64,000 bases of DNA, taken from Macrotrachela quadricornifera (lineage: Eukaryota; Rotifera; Eurotatoria; Philodinida; Philodinidae). A model generated the notes under the pieces. That model worked only from the letters and a program-made list of their open reading frames with translations, ran no database searches and was not told where the DNA came from. Positions 47,263 through 58,667 of this stretch are shown here, one piece after another. Made by a program: the position numbers and the translations under genes. The DNA lies in the NCBI GenBank assembly GCA_022393335.1, contig JAJEKB010021303.1:1046556-1110555 (forward strand), given 5' to 3'. The stretch's first letter is position 1; each line of letters starts with the position of its first letter.

Positions 47263-47815
47263 TTTTACTGATGTCCATATCAATGACTTCTCAAGTATAA
47301 AGAAAATATACATTGGAGAGAAACTCTTTCTTGATAGAAGTAGTCTAAAATCCTCAAAAGACACATATAGAACATCGTTCAATATCATATTTTAAAATAG
47401 TGATAGAAAAAATACAGAGATTTCTTGTTCTGTAGTGATCTTTTCTTTCTTTTCATATCCATTGTTTTGTTGAAATCGAGATAAAAAATATTTATATCTA
47501 ACCCACAAGATAATATATTTCTTTAAGTTTCATTTCATATAATTTTGAACAGTATTCTATCGAGCGGATAGGTTAGCTCACTTAAAAATGTTGTCTTGTA
47601 AGATATGATCAGGATCCTGCAAGGATGGGCTATTTTTTCCTGAGAAAACGACTAAAAATTGAAAGAAGCCTGTAGACCGGAAATTTCAGGATTCTGTCAA
47701 AATTTCAAAATTGGAAAAACAATGGATTTTTGTTGTGATGTTTTAGAATGTGATTGGAATTCCTCGAAGATTTTGTTCAGTATCATCACAGGATCTTTGT
47801 AGAATTGAACTAAAG
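47263..47815 (+). repeat. Segmental duplication, copy 2
   Basis: Direct-orientation copy of 39760-40310 (see there). It begins immediately at the right TA of the transposon at 46518-47260. It carries insertions relative to copy 1: about 30 bases (GATAAAAAATATTTATATCT then AACCC) after GTTGAAATCGA, and about 90 bases after TCAGGATCCTGCAAGG. The short frame at its end (47750 on) shows no domain. Confidence 0.8.
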
Positions 47816-48640
47816 AGGAAACCGTTCGAAGTGATCCACTACTTTTTGCCTCATATTTTGAGCATATCAAAAAGATCCCTAGAGTATCTTAACCTTAAAA
47901 GGATTTGTGTCCATGGTCATTTTTTTGTGGGATATCGAATTCTCAAGAGTGTGAAGAATAGAACGATTTTGACTTCTTCTAGTTACACCATACAACTAAC
48001 AGAAAGTTTTAATAGTCAATACTATTGTTGTACTTGACATCAGTGTTTTTTATGAGAAAGAGTAACAAGATATTAATTATTCTATACCATTGATTTTATT
48101 CGAAATGTGTCCAATGAATAGATTGTTATGAAATATTTAGTCATGACAGTGAGAAGCTTCAAAAAGTGTTTGAAGCAAAGAAATTTACGATGGCAATTGC
48201 ATTCAATGAAAGATAATAAACGGCAGTTTGATTGCAGACAATAGCTACCATCGATATTTGTTAGGCACTATTACACTTCCCATAGTCTTCTAAAGCATAT
48301 GCGTTATATAGATTATTCTTATCTTTTCTTTTAACTGCTGTTTATTCTTCGCCATATTTCACTTTTGCGTTCTCATTATGCATGATATATATCATCTTGT
48401 ACATTCTCTTCTTTCGTTCTGTGTTCTCTTATCATATGTGATCGACGTTTCCTGACGTATTCACTTATTGTATTCACTTTCTCTTTGTGTTTCCATAAAT
48501 GTATTTACTCTGTTCCTGTGTTCATTTCAATATATTCACTACTGTATTCACTCACTCTTCGTATGATCTCGGCGTCATCTCTTTCATGTCATCTATATAA
48601 GTCGTAGTCAATTTCAAAATAAACATGCTTTTCATCGAGA
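47816..48640. other. Intergenic, no secure gene
   Basis: An open frame extends to 48037 but has no supporting signal. The segment 48300-48600 is T/C-rich with TTCACT(C/T)-like words. Confidence 0.4.
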
Positions 48641-48649
48641 ATCATCCAT

Positions 48650-51470
48650 CTTCCCTAGTCTCAATCCTCATCATTCCTTGAGAAACCTTGGGAGGATCTC
48701 TCAGGATCCTGAATCTCAAAGATCCTATCAGGTTTTAATCAGGATCCTGTTTCCAGAATTTTTTCAGGTTCTTGCTTAGATATATTCCTAAGTTGTCGAT
48801 GAAGAATCCTGCCAGGATTTCGTCTAGATTCTTGAAAAGATTATGAGGAAGTATTTTTTGGCTAAGATTCGTTTAGGTTTACACTAAGGTCTCGACTATA
48901 TTCTCGCCAATAAATCTTAATATGGCCCTTAACACATCAGACTAGGATCGTAGGAAAAAATGAATGAATCCTTACGAAGCGAGGTTCAGTAATTCTGAAA
49001 GGTTCCTGCCAAGAATGAAGGATGATTGCTTTCAAGATTTCCTGTAGCTCCTGTTCAACTTGTCTGATGAATCAAAATCTCAGGATCCTACTAGGATTTA
49101 CTTCAAATTTTTTATAGGATTCTTACAAGAACTATAGATACGATTTAGTTAACTGTGAGTAAGTTTTAGTTATGCTCTAGAACATGTTATGAGAGCTCTG
49201 GCAAGAATTATACGTGTATTAGTTGAAGATCTTTTCAAAGGTAATGCAATATGGTTCTAATCAGTATATTGCTAAGACCTAATCAAGATCTTTCTCAGAG
49301 CTTTTCTAGAATAAGCATTGCGAATCTTGAGAATGCAGTACAAATGTGATCAAGATCTTGATGAGAAAATACAAGGATCTATCTAAGATCGTCCCAAGCT
49401 CAACTATAGAAGGTATAAAGAGTGTAGTATTCAAGATTCCATCGAGATTTGCAGTTAGTTGTGTTGAGGATCCTACCAAGAATGTATAAAATAACTTCCT
49501 CAAAATGTTTTTTATATACTTTACGTTCTCGTCGTTTTTCTGTACTTTTGAAAAATGACTTAATGGTTCTCACTAGTTATTCATGTGCATGTAAACGTTG
49601 TTAAATAAAAAATAAAAATATACTTAAGTATATTTTGAAATGACTTATCATGAATAAATAAAAGATTTAATTCATTTTCTTCTGAATTTACAAATGATTA
49701 AAAAAAATAAATTTAGAAAAAATTAAATTGTAGCGATGATAAGAATAATTATTAACATATAAATAAATAATATTTTGAATCCATTAAATTATTTTAAAAA
49801 AATAATTATTAAGTTTTGAATTGAAAAAAGAATGTCAAAATAAGATTAGGAAAATAATTTAACACGTAGAATTTGACTCACTGGCAAAAATTTATGAAAG
49901 GATATATCAAATTTAGGATCGGAAAATAGTTGAGAAATAAACAATGAAAAGAAAAATAAACCTGAAAATGACTTCTTACATCATCTCGAAACGAGAATAC
50001 AGTCCAGCTGGGTTAGCTGTTCAGTTCATCAACTGAAAGTCTAAAGATCAATACTCTATGTGTTCACATTTTATCTGTTCTGTTTAGAAAACCTACTATA
50101 ATCCTGCCATGATACTGGTAAGTTCAACTCTTGTAAATATAAACTAAAAAAGCCTTAAGCCTTGCCTCACAGCAGATTCCTGACAAGTTCCTTTGTCCTA
50201 GTTAAACAGACATATAGTTGTGTAAGCTACAAATCCTAGATGGATTTTAAAAAATTTTTGATAAGAAGTATTAAAATCCTGAGAGGATCCAACGAAAGTC
50301 TTGATATTATCTTGATAATATCCTTGAAAATCTTATTTTAAATCCTGATAGGATCCTGAAGATCCCGTGACTACATACTTCGTCCAGAATTTTCCATTTC
50401 CTCAGGAAACAACATTGAATCCTTGCAGGATCCTGGTCATATCTGTAAAGGATCAGACTCTAAAATATCAAAGATCTTCCCTAGGGGATACTATGTCACT
50501 CCAACATTCAATATTTTAATTTCTTAAAAATAAACTTTTATTTGAAGTTATGCAGAAGAAAATTTATTTAAAAATTCGAAAGATACAATATCTTTCTAAA
50601 TATTTTCTAGATCGTAAAATTCCATTTCTTTTTAAGTTTTAATTAGATTTAAAGAAATATATTTGATGTTTTTCTAATTTTAGGTCTATTTAAAAACATA
50701 CTTAGACTTTTTCTTATCAATGCAGCTCTAAAAAATTAATTTGTTCAGAATATTTTATTTGAATTCAATTTAAAAAATATTTTAATTTCAACTCATTTAA
50801 AAATATACTGAAAATTTTTTCAGTTCATTTAAGTTAATAGGAAATATTTGCATTTTTTAAAATTTCAATTAATTTAAAAAGATCTAGTTGGATGTTTTTC
50901 GAGCATAATGAACACTATAAGCAATCTTATCGAAAGATTTGCTAATGATCCATTGAAATTCTGTTGTGATTTATATGTTTCAAAGTCTTGAAAAAATCCT
51001 CGTCTGAACGTTGAAAAAAATTCAGCGAATCGTTCTATTCATACTTGGTAGGTTCCTGACACAATCCTGGACGATTAAGTTTTTTATAGTCTCTAAATGT
51101 AAACCTGAAAAGATTCTAACTAGATCCTTGTATTGTCCTATCAAGATCCTGATTATACTTTTATTTTTTATAAGTAGTCGAAATTCCTGTTCTTGTACAG
51201 TGCTCTTCAGGAATCTTCTTATTTTCCTGCTAAAATTCTTGTCTAATATGATCATCATTCTTAATAGGATCATGATATGAAGATTTGACTCAATTCCTGA
51301 TGAAATTCTCATAAAATCTTGAGAAAATCCTTGATGGGATCTTGAATAAATCCTGACAGAATCCTGTATTCTCTACTCAGAAAAATATCTGAACAGGTTT
51401 TTGAAGAAATCTTGAACAAGATCCTGAATAAAACTTGACAGGATCCTTCCAGGAGTTTTTAAGGAATGAA
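48650..51470. repeat. 2.8-kb domain of degenerate (A)GGATCCTG motifs
   Basis: Words such as CAGGATCCTGA, GATCCT, AATCCTG and TTCTTG occur every few tens of bases on both strands: for example 48708, 48742, 49084, 49468, 50350, 50427 and 51419 for GGATCC. The units are strongly diverged and of no fixed length. No coding frame is credible; short frames (51011, 51022) follow from the repeats. An AT-rich insert of about 450 bases (49510-49960) and another (50510-50900) interrupt it. Confidence 0.65.
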
Positions 51471-52019
51471 CAAGATTGTGACTAGGGAATGAAGAATGTG
51501 GGAGATGATAATATTTGAACTCTTCACTCATCAGTCATATAAGATTTTTCTGTCAGAGTTTCAAAAACATTACTCGACGGACATTTTCTTAGTCGAGATT
51601 CTCTCTTAGAGTCTCTGAGAACTTCCTAGAGAGTTTTTTCTTTTTGTGGTTTAATTCTATAAAATACATAATTGTTTTAAATATATAAGAAAAATACAGC
51701 CATTTAGATATATGTATATAATTGGTTCGAGAAACATCCGGCTAGTATAAAAAGACAAGATAAGTCAAAAAAAGCGTAGAAGTTTTGTTTTATCTTAAAA
51801 TCATTCAATATATTTTGCTAAGCCGTGTTGGTACTTTCAGAATAGATAGTAGTTACAAGTAACGTTCATCACGTCCCGATTCACTCAGCCCTAGACTGAA
51901 GGAAAAAAAATACAGCTTACAAATATATTCGCATTGAATTTTATAGGTGTGCAAAAGAAGACAATAGAAAAAAACTCGAAACATGAATAATAAATCACAA
52001 GTAGTGTCCATCGATACAG
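51471..52019. other. Intergenic, no gene seen
   Basis: AT-rich spacer without recognised elements. Confidence 0.4.
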
Positions 52020-52660
52020 CTCGCCTAACCCTTCGACGATGTTCTCATTTTATAACTTCATCAGTATATTAGAGTCCGCGTGGACCCATACATAGGAAAT
52101 TTGAGAAAACTAATACTTATGTTTTATTTAAGCGATTCATTGATATGTTAGATGTTCTTATATATTGTGCATATAATCACCTCCACATCATTTTTTATAG
52201 AGATCATCTGAATACAAACAATATGGCAAAAAACTTGCCTGAAAGAGTTTTTGCAAAATATTCAAATATAAGTTCAAAAATGGTTCATTCAACGACTTCA
52301 ACTTCATAGAACATTAGATATATATTGGTATGCACACGAGTATAATTCTTGATAGGGATACTACACTTCTCTTTGTAGGTCTTTAAATTTATCTTTCTTT
52401 TCTATAATTAAAAGCAGTAAAAATCTGAGTTTTTTGCGATCTGTCACACGGTAGATGTTTCGAGGTCCAACTGGACCCATGTCTGTATTTTTCCCTGCTT
52501 AGGTTTTTATATAATTTCTCATATACATATTATACAGCTGCTCAAGACTAGAGATTAGAGAATGAGATTGATTGGAAACATCAAATGGTAATATTGTATT
52601 GGATATAAAATTGTCAAGTGGGACCACTCGGACCCCACAACATCGTCGAAAGGTTAAAAT
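52020..52660. repeat. Diverged inverted repeat, ~640 bp
   Basis: TAACCCTTCGACGATGTTCT near the left is matched inverted by TAACCTTTCGACGATGTTGT near 52655. GTCCGCGTGGACCCATAC is matched by GGGGTCCGAGTGGTCCCAC, also inverted. A third word GGTCCAACTGGACCCATG occurs at 52469. The arms are imperfect and the element is probably old. Confidence 0.5.
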
Positions 52661-52736
52661 GGAGAAATCTCAGAAATCCAGTTTTGGCTGGGAGGCCGTA
52701 AGTTGTATCTCCAATACGGATCCCTTCGCAAGATTT

Positions 52737-53525
52737 TTAAATTTTTTTGAATCTCCACCTATACTTATATTTACAAGTTCTACAAACGGAGAAAGTTTCA
52801 TTCGATTCGAAACAAGTTGATGTAAAGTCTGGTACGTTTTCCAAACAATCACCTGAAAACATTTAGATTAAATAATCCAAGGAATCCAATGACTAAGCAA
52901 ATGAAACGTATTAATCTTTGATAAACGTATGTGTCCATAGAAAAAATGACATTTAATTGTTTTCATATTTCACTCATTTTTATTCTTTTGACATAGAAAA
53001 ATGAAAGAGATATACTTGTAAATTAAATAAATATTTCTATCGATGTGATTTGAATAAATATAAATTAAAAGAATTAAAATTCTATTTGTTATATGACAGA
53101 AGTGAGGATTATTTTCACATTGCATAAAAATTAAGATTACATTTATAATTTCTATGTGACAAAGAAAAATTTATATGAAGAAAATCAAGTTTAGTCTTAA
53201 ATATAACTTATTACAGGAATAAATTTTAATTAAAATGATATGATTAATTAAAGTCAATTTTAAATCGAGTTTCTTTAACGATCATTTAATAAGATATTCT
53301 GCTATTTCATTATTTAATCTGCTTTAGCAAATATGTGCAATAAGTATAAATTATTTTGACTGTAATCTTATCTAAACATACCCGTTTTTGTCTGATATTG
53401 TGCAGTTTTATTCCTTTGCGTTGTTATGTTAACTCTGTCACCTTGAGCACCTTGAACTTGAGCAATTTTTAGTTTAGCAATAGCAGCAATCATTTTTTCG
53501 TTTGATTTTTGTTGTATTTCTTCAT
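52737..53525 (-). CDS. Candidate two-exon 3' end of an unrecognised gene
   Basis: Exon 53525-53382 lies between a good acceptor (TTTTATTTATTAG) and donor (G|GTATGT). It encodes 47 residues, hydrophilic and Gln/Lys/Ala-rich (EEIQQKSNEKMIAAIAKLKI, then AQVQGAQGDRVNITTQ). A possible next exon begins at 52852 after TTTTCAG. Joined in phase it reads 38 codons to a TAA at 52737-52739 and contains four cysteines (DC...STC...SVCRTC). An alternative frame in the same region is open longer but is not in phase. No upstream exon was identified; the hAT element at 53960-56035 lies where an upstream intron would be. The first exon is moderately supported, the second only weakly. Confidence 0.35.
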
Positions 53526-54001
53526 CTAATAAATAAAAATAATGTAAGATAAATATTCAGAGAAAGGAAAGTGATTTTCTAATACAGTTTATTAAACTGT
53601 ATTCAAAAAATTTGTTTACGGCAATAATAAAAAAGCAATAAAGAAGAATAAAAGTTAAGTGTCTTGATATCTTGTTTTGCTTCTTATTTAACATATTTCA
53701 ACATATTCCTCGGAAATGTATTCAATTTCATTAGTCTTCTTTTTATCTCATTTGTGTTTTTTCTACATCAATGTTCAAAATTATTGGCAATTTATTTAAT
53801 AATAAAGGAAAATAGAAACGAATATTTAACTATTTGTTTATAATTAATTTTTAAAGAGATTTCATAGACTATAAGCAGATTCATCGCTATTTAAGGATAG
53901 TTTGTCTTTGTTGTCATATTTGATAAAATGAATTTATATTACATTTAACTATTTTCATATAGGGGTGGCACTTTACTTTTACTTTTTGAAAAAGTAAATA
54001 G

Positions 54002-54185
54002 GTAAAGTAAATCTTTTATTTACCATTTACTTTTGTAAAGTAAATCTTTTATTTATCATTTACTTTTGTAAAGTAAATCTTTTATTTACCATTTACTTTT
54101 GTAAAGTAAATCTTTTATTTATCATTTACTTTTGTAAAGTAAATCTTTTATTTACCATTTACTTTTGTAAAGTAAATCTATTTAC
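54002..54185. repeat. 33-bp subterminal tandem array, left (5-6 copies)
   Basis: GTAAAGTAAATCTTTTATTT then ACCATTTACTTTT recurs with a period of 33 from 54002, alternating ACC/ATC. The array abuts the left TIR of the hAT element. Confidence 0.95.
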
Positions 54186-54904
54186 TAGTAAATGCATAAT
54201 TAATTTCGTTTATTTTAGGCTTATACATCAAAATCTTTCACCAATTCTACTTATTTGGAGTAAGCTGTAATTATGTTTCACGAAACGTTTGAGTTTTCGT
54301 ACAAATCTGTAGTGCGTTGAAACATTCAAAAGATGAATATTTTTGTTGATCTCAGACCTTATTTTGATTCCTATCTGGTCCAATGGTCTGCCACTTGAAA
54401 AGCAATTACATTTGCTAAGATTATATTCGATCTTCTGCAATGAGAAGCTTCAGGAATTTATTCATTGATTTCATTACTTAATATCTCTCGAAGATTAACT
54501 ATTCAACGTTCTTGTTTCATCTATTTCAGTCTGCACGTTGTGTAACGCTCTTGAACGTCTTTTTGTTTGTTAAATTTTTTAAATAAAATGTGTCATTTGT
54601 CACATTTTTAATTTGATGGAGGCTGAATAGAGCACTCTTTTCATCGTGGTTATCTTTTTATAACTGATAAGCCAGTATTTCGGCTTTTACATTGAATTCA
54701 CTGTAAAGTGACCATAACACATAGTGCTTATTAGGGGTGGGAGATTTACTTTACTTTGTAGTTACGTAGCTAAAGTAAAGTAACTACAATAGTTACTTAG
54801 TAACTTGTGAATAGAAACTACTTATTTAGGTAATTACTTGTAAATAGTAACTACTTTGTTACGTCGTTACTCGTAAATAGTAACTACCTATTTACATAGT
54901 TACT

Positions 54905-55382
54905 TGTAACTAAGTATGTATGGTAAAGTGCTGGTCGCTGTATCCGCTTTTGTATTAGTCGAGAAATGGTCCAATCGGATAGTCGCAAAATGTAACTCGC
55001 TTATTTCATGGACAACCGTTGGAGACTCTATGAGGACTTTTGTAGAGCATCCTCGATAACCTCAAATTGGCCCGAGTAACCATATGTTCTATCTTTATCT
55101 TAATTGAGAAAAACCGCCTCGAAATCTGATTGGCTGAAATTTTTTTTAACAGCCAACCAGATTTTGAGGTGGTTTTTCTCCATCAAGATAAAGACGGAGC
55201 AACATGGTTACTCGGGCCAATTTGAGGTTATCGAGGATGCTCTACAAAAGTCCTCATAGAATCTCTCATGATTGTCCATGAAATAAGCGAGTTACATTTT
55301 GCGGCCATCTGATTACGCCATTTCTCGACTAATACAAAAGCGGATACAGCGACCAGCACTTTACGATACATACTTAGTTACT
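54905..55382. repeat. Long near-perfect palindrome, ~238-bp arms
   Basis: GTAACTAAGTATGTATGGTA through AAAGTGCTGGTCGCTGTATC then CGCTTTTGTATTAGTCGAG is mirrored with few mismatches at the right. The mirror continues inward through GAGCATCCTCGATAACCTCA then AATTGGCCCGAGTAACCAT to the centre near 55143. The spacer is tiny, so the strand can form a long cruciform or hairpin. Confidence 0.92.
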
Positions 55383-55413
55383 AGTAGAATAAATTTATGG
55401 TACGATCCCTAAC

Positions 55414-55765
55414 TTTAGGACCCAAAAGTACTCCTACAGTATAGCACGTGAGAACCCAAGGGCATCCCTATAGTTTAGTAGATGAGGACCCAAGGATACC
55501 TCCATACTATAGCAGATGAGGATCCAGGGGTACCCCTATAGTATGACAGATGAGGACCTAAGGGTACCCCTATACTATAGCAGATGAGGACCCATGAGTA
55601 CCCCTATAGTATGGCAGATGAGGACCCAAGGATACCCCCATAGGGTAGCACATGAGGACCGAACGGTACCTCCATAGTATAGCAGATGAGGACCTAAGGA
55701 TACCCGAATAGTATAGCAGTTGAGGACCTAAGGGTACCCGAATAGTATAGCAATTGAGGGCAAAA
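55414..55765. repeat. 34-bp tandem array, ~10 copies
   Basis: GAGGACCCAAGGATACCTCC then ATACTATAGCAGAT recurs with a period of about 34 bases and modest divergence (GGGTACCCCTATAGTATGGC variants). It is much less AT-rich than its surroundings. Confidence 0.92.
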
Positions 55766-55888
55766 GGATATTTTGTAATAGTTATCGTCCTACAGTGACT
55801 ATATAAATAAAGTAGTTACGTAGTTACTAGTAAAGTAAAGATAAAATCCCACCTCTACTGACCATTGATTATTATTAAATAAGATCTA

Positions 55889-55995
55889 CCGTATTTACTT
55901 TACAAAAGTAAATGGTAAATAAAAGGTTTACTTTACAAAAGTAAATGGTAAATAAAAGATTTACTTTACAAAAGTAAATGGTAAATAAAAGATTT
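55889..55995. repeat. 33-bp subterminal tandem array, right (3 copies)
   Basis: TTTACTTTACAAAAGTAAAT then GGTAAATAAAAG repeats, in inverted orientation to the left array. Confidence 0.92.
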
Positions 55996-56382
55996 ACCTA
56001 TTTACTGGTAAAGTAAAAGTAAAGTGCCACCCCTATTTTCATATTCATATCATATGTAGAAGACAAACTTTTAAATAAAAAACTTATATCGTAGAGAGCT
56101 GCCTCCAAAAGATTGTCGTTACGACCACCTTTTCTTTTCCTTTTTTCACAACATTTATTATTGTATGAAAAAAATTGTTTTAAAATCATTATTAGACATT
56201 TTCTATTAATATATAATCGATAAATCGTGATAATGTTATTTATCATTATTGCCTAAGTGACGCCAAAACAGTTCTACGAAGTGCTTTGTTAAAATCACAG
56301 TGTATTTCACTTTTTTCTTTCTTTAACTTTCTTTTTTCAAATATGAAACTCTAATTTAATCAAAAATTTTTATTAAAATCTG

Positions 56383-57053
56383 AAGAGTGTCCCAAAAGTC
56401 CGTCGTAAAATTACATTAATAGATTTCCACTATTTACCAAACTTAATTAATTGACTTTTTCTTTCAGATGATAGATATAAATATGAAGTTTTTAGTTATA
56501 CTGGCAAACTTCATAAATACTGCTCTTAGTCATACTTTTCGACAAAATCAGTGAAATTATTTGTTTTTCAAACAATTTTGTAGTATTTCTCTTTGAATGC
56601 CTGAGCTTCATGTATTTTTTTATGATTTATATATCGGTCACATCTTATGCTGTTGTTTATATGCATGTGTTATGCATATCAATGCAAAATATATCTAATC
56701 ATGTCAAGTTTCAAGATCTTGAAATTCACAATTAGTAGACTTATTTTGTACTGATGTTATATTATAACAAATACATATCAACAATAACTTAAGATGTGAC
56801 CGTTGCAAAAGTCACAAAAGCACAAGATATTCAGGTATTGAAAGAGAAACACTCCAAAGTGGTTCGAAAAGTCACCAATATTCAATGTTTTTGTCGACAA
56901 TTACGACTTTGAGCAGTGTTTGTAGAGTTTGTCAGTATAAACAAAAACTTCATATTCATATTTATCATATGAAAGAAAAAGTCAGTTAATTAAGTTTGAC
57001 AAATAATGGAAATTTACGAATTTCTTTCCACAACAGACTTTTGGGATCCTCTG
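56383..57053. mobile_element. Mariner-type palindromic element (~670 bp)
   Basis: The ends are AGAGTGTCCCAAAAGTCCGT then CG and, inverted, TA-CAGAGGATCCCAAAAGTC then TGTTG. They resemble mariner TIRs of the CAGGGTGTCCCAAAAGT type. The arms match inward for about 280 bases, including AACTTAATTAATTGACTTTT then TCTTTCA and GGTCACATCTTA/TAAGATGTGACC. The right flank has TA; the left TA is mutated to TG. The middle is short and holds no transposase. Confidence 0.8.
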
Positions 57054-58667
57054 TAGAAAAATGAGTATATTGATAGATATCTAAGCGATGAATATTTCTA
57101 TATTCCAATGGATTTTTTCTGTTCTGTTGAAGATTTTTCTTTTTACATGCACTGTTTTATGGAAACCAATATAAGAAAAGTTTCATTCTCGCCCTTTCCT
57201 CTCATACTTATTCATTTTAATACGTTTTCACTTTTGGATTCAATTTCGAGGATCTCTACCATATAATAACTGAGGATAAATTGTCATTGAATATTTTTCT
57301 GGCGTAAGTAATCTAAAGTTCTATAAGAGCATATGTGAAGCTTACCATACTTAGTCAAAGATTAGATATTGAAATAGTTATACTTTTTCATCAACATTTA
57401 CTTGTTGAAGTCAATAGAAGAAAGTATAGAAACTCATCCTCGTCTCCAGTCCACCGAGTTCTTATATGTTTCTATCATATTGTACTCTAATATAATACAT
57501 GACCATGCAAGATTATACAAAAAACTATACAAAAACTTGTGATCTCAGAAATTTTACATCAAAAATTGTAGTAAGATTCGTATATCATTCAATACTACGA
57601 TCTTGCAATGCCCGTAGAAGGTCGGACTACTTAATTTCAACATATTTTTTTCACTCGATTGCAATAATTTACAATTCGTTAGAATGCTATTCATTGACAG
57701 TGATTCAAGTATCCATAGGAAGCTGGCTCTCTAGAACAAAACCTTTACATCTATATTCTTTACTGGTGAATCATGAAATCAATAAAATTGTAACAATTAC
57801 CCAATAAAATAGAAAGCAGCCATTCACACTAATTAACATCGAATAGAACAATCTATATGTCAGAACATAATAGAAAAAAAAAGGATTTGAAATTCATCTA
57901 TATCATTAATAGTGAAATATATCTAAATATATAGTAGAAAAGAAGCAAAAGACTCGACCCATCTATATCGGTGTTAGAATAGACTATAGACTATTAGATC
58001 AGACGCTTTTTGGATCTGATTCACTGACGCGTTTCAGGTCCAAACTGCAGCCTGAATCAAATTAATCAAATGTTTTTGAATGCAGACTTGAATCGCATTC
58101 ATAATTTCTCAAAACAATTTTCTAATGCGAATCGGATAGACAGTCTAAAGGTATGAAATCCTTTTTCTTGACTATATGCTATCCGATGACTAGCATAAAC
58201 TGCACATTTTTCAGAGAATCTTGATACTGATCTCATAATAATCAAGCTATAACTGATTCTTATTATTAGTTAGAACATGTCATTTTAGGATTCGAGATGA
58301 ACTTGACTGAATTTAGTGTTAGTTCTGACAATCCCTTTGAGAGTTAATGTTGGTGAAATTAATTTTTTAGTGCTCTTTTCTGTGTATAATTTTTCAATTA
58401 TTCATATAAAGTGAGTGTTAGTAACTGTTAATCAGCATAACTCGCCGAGACATAAGTATTATTGAAATTAGGTTCGACTGCCTTAGAAATTTGAGTGTTC
58501 TCATATTAGCATAAATTTTTTAATAGCCTAGAACATTTCTCTTATGGTAGCGTACATAATGATCACTACGCTCTTGTATACTTGAAAATATTTTGTTAAT
58601 TATAAAGGACAGCAGCTGAGAAAAGTTGAAATTCAGATATTAATTATTTGAGCATAGATGGATATTT
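57054..58667. other. Intergenic, no secure gene
   Basis: A 102-codon frame at 57499-57807 has no domain, splice or compositional support. A weak inverted word (TAGACTATTAGATC... and ...GATAGACAGTCTAAAG) spans about 57980-58153. Confidence 0.4.

Larger units (their letters stand above)
54732..55857. mobile_element. Inner hAT-like element nested in the 53960 element
   Basis: The ends are TAGGGGTGGGAGATTTACTT then TAC and, inverted, TAGAGGTGGGATTTTATCTT then TAC, followed on both sides by GTAGTTACGTAG/GTAACTACGTAA-type subterminal repeats. An exact target duplication is not evident (GTGCTTAT versus CTGACCAT). It contains a long palindrome (54905-55382) and a 34-bp array (55414-55765). Confidence 0.75.
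53960..56035. mobile_element. hAT-type element (2.08 kb) with perfect 8-bp target duplication
   Basis: The ends are TAGGGGTGGCACTTTACTTT then TACTTT and an inverted equivalent. The flanks are the exact 8-bp direct repeat TTTTCATA (53952-53959 and 56036-56043). Both ends carry tandem arrays of a 33-bp unit in opposite orientation. The interior contains a second hAT-like element (54732-55857). No transposase frame is visible, so it is non-autonomous. The 8-bp duplication and the TAGGGGTGG end support hAT. Confidence 0.92.

Noticed and set aside
47750..48037. 95-codon frame after the second duplication copy
   Set aside because: Half lies in repeat sequence; no domain and no matching frame in the first copy.
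57499..57807. 102-codon frame
   Set aside because: Composition equals that of the intergenic flanks; no motif, membrane segment or splice context.
57980..58153. Possible MITE (TAGACTATTAGATC ... GATAGACAGTCTAAAG)
   Set aside because: The arm similarity is only about 15 bases with mismatches and no extension inward.
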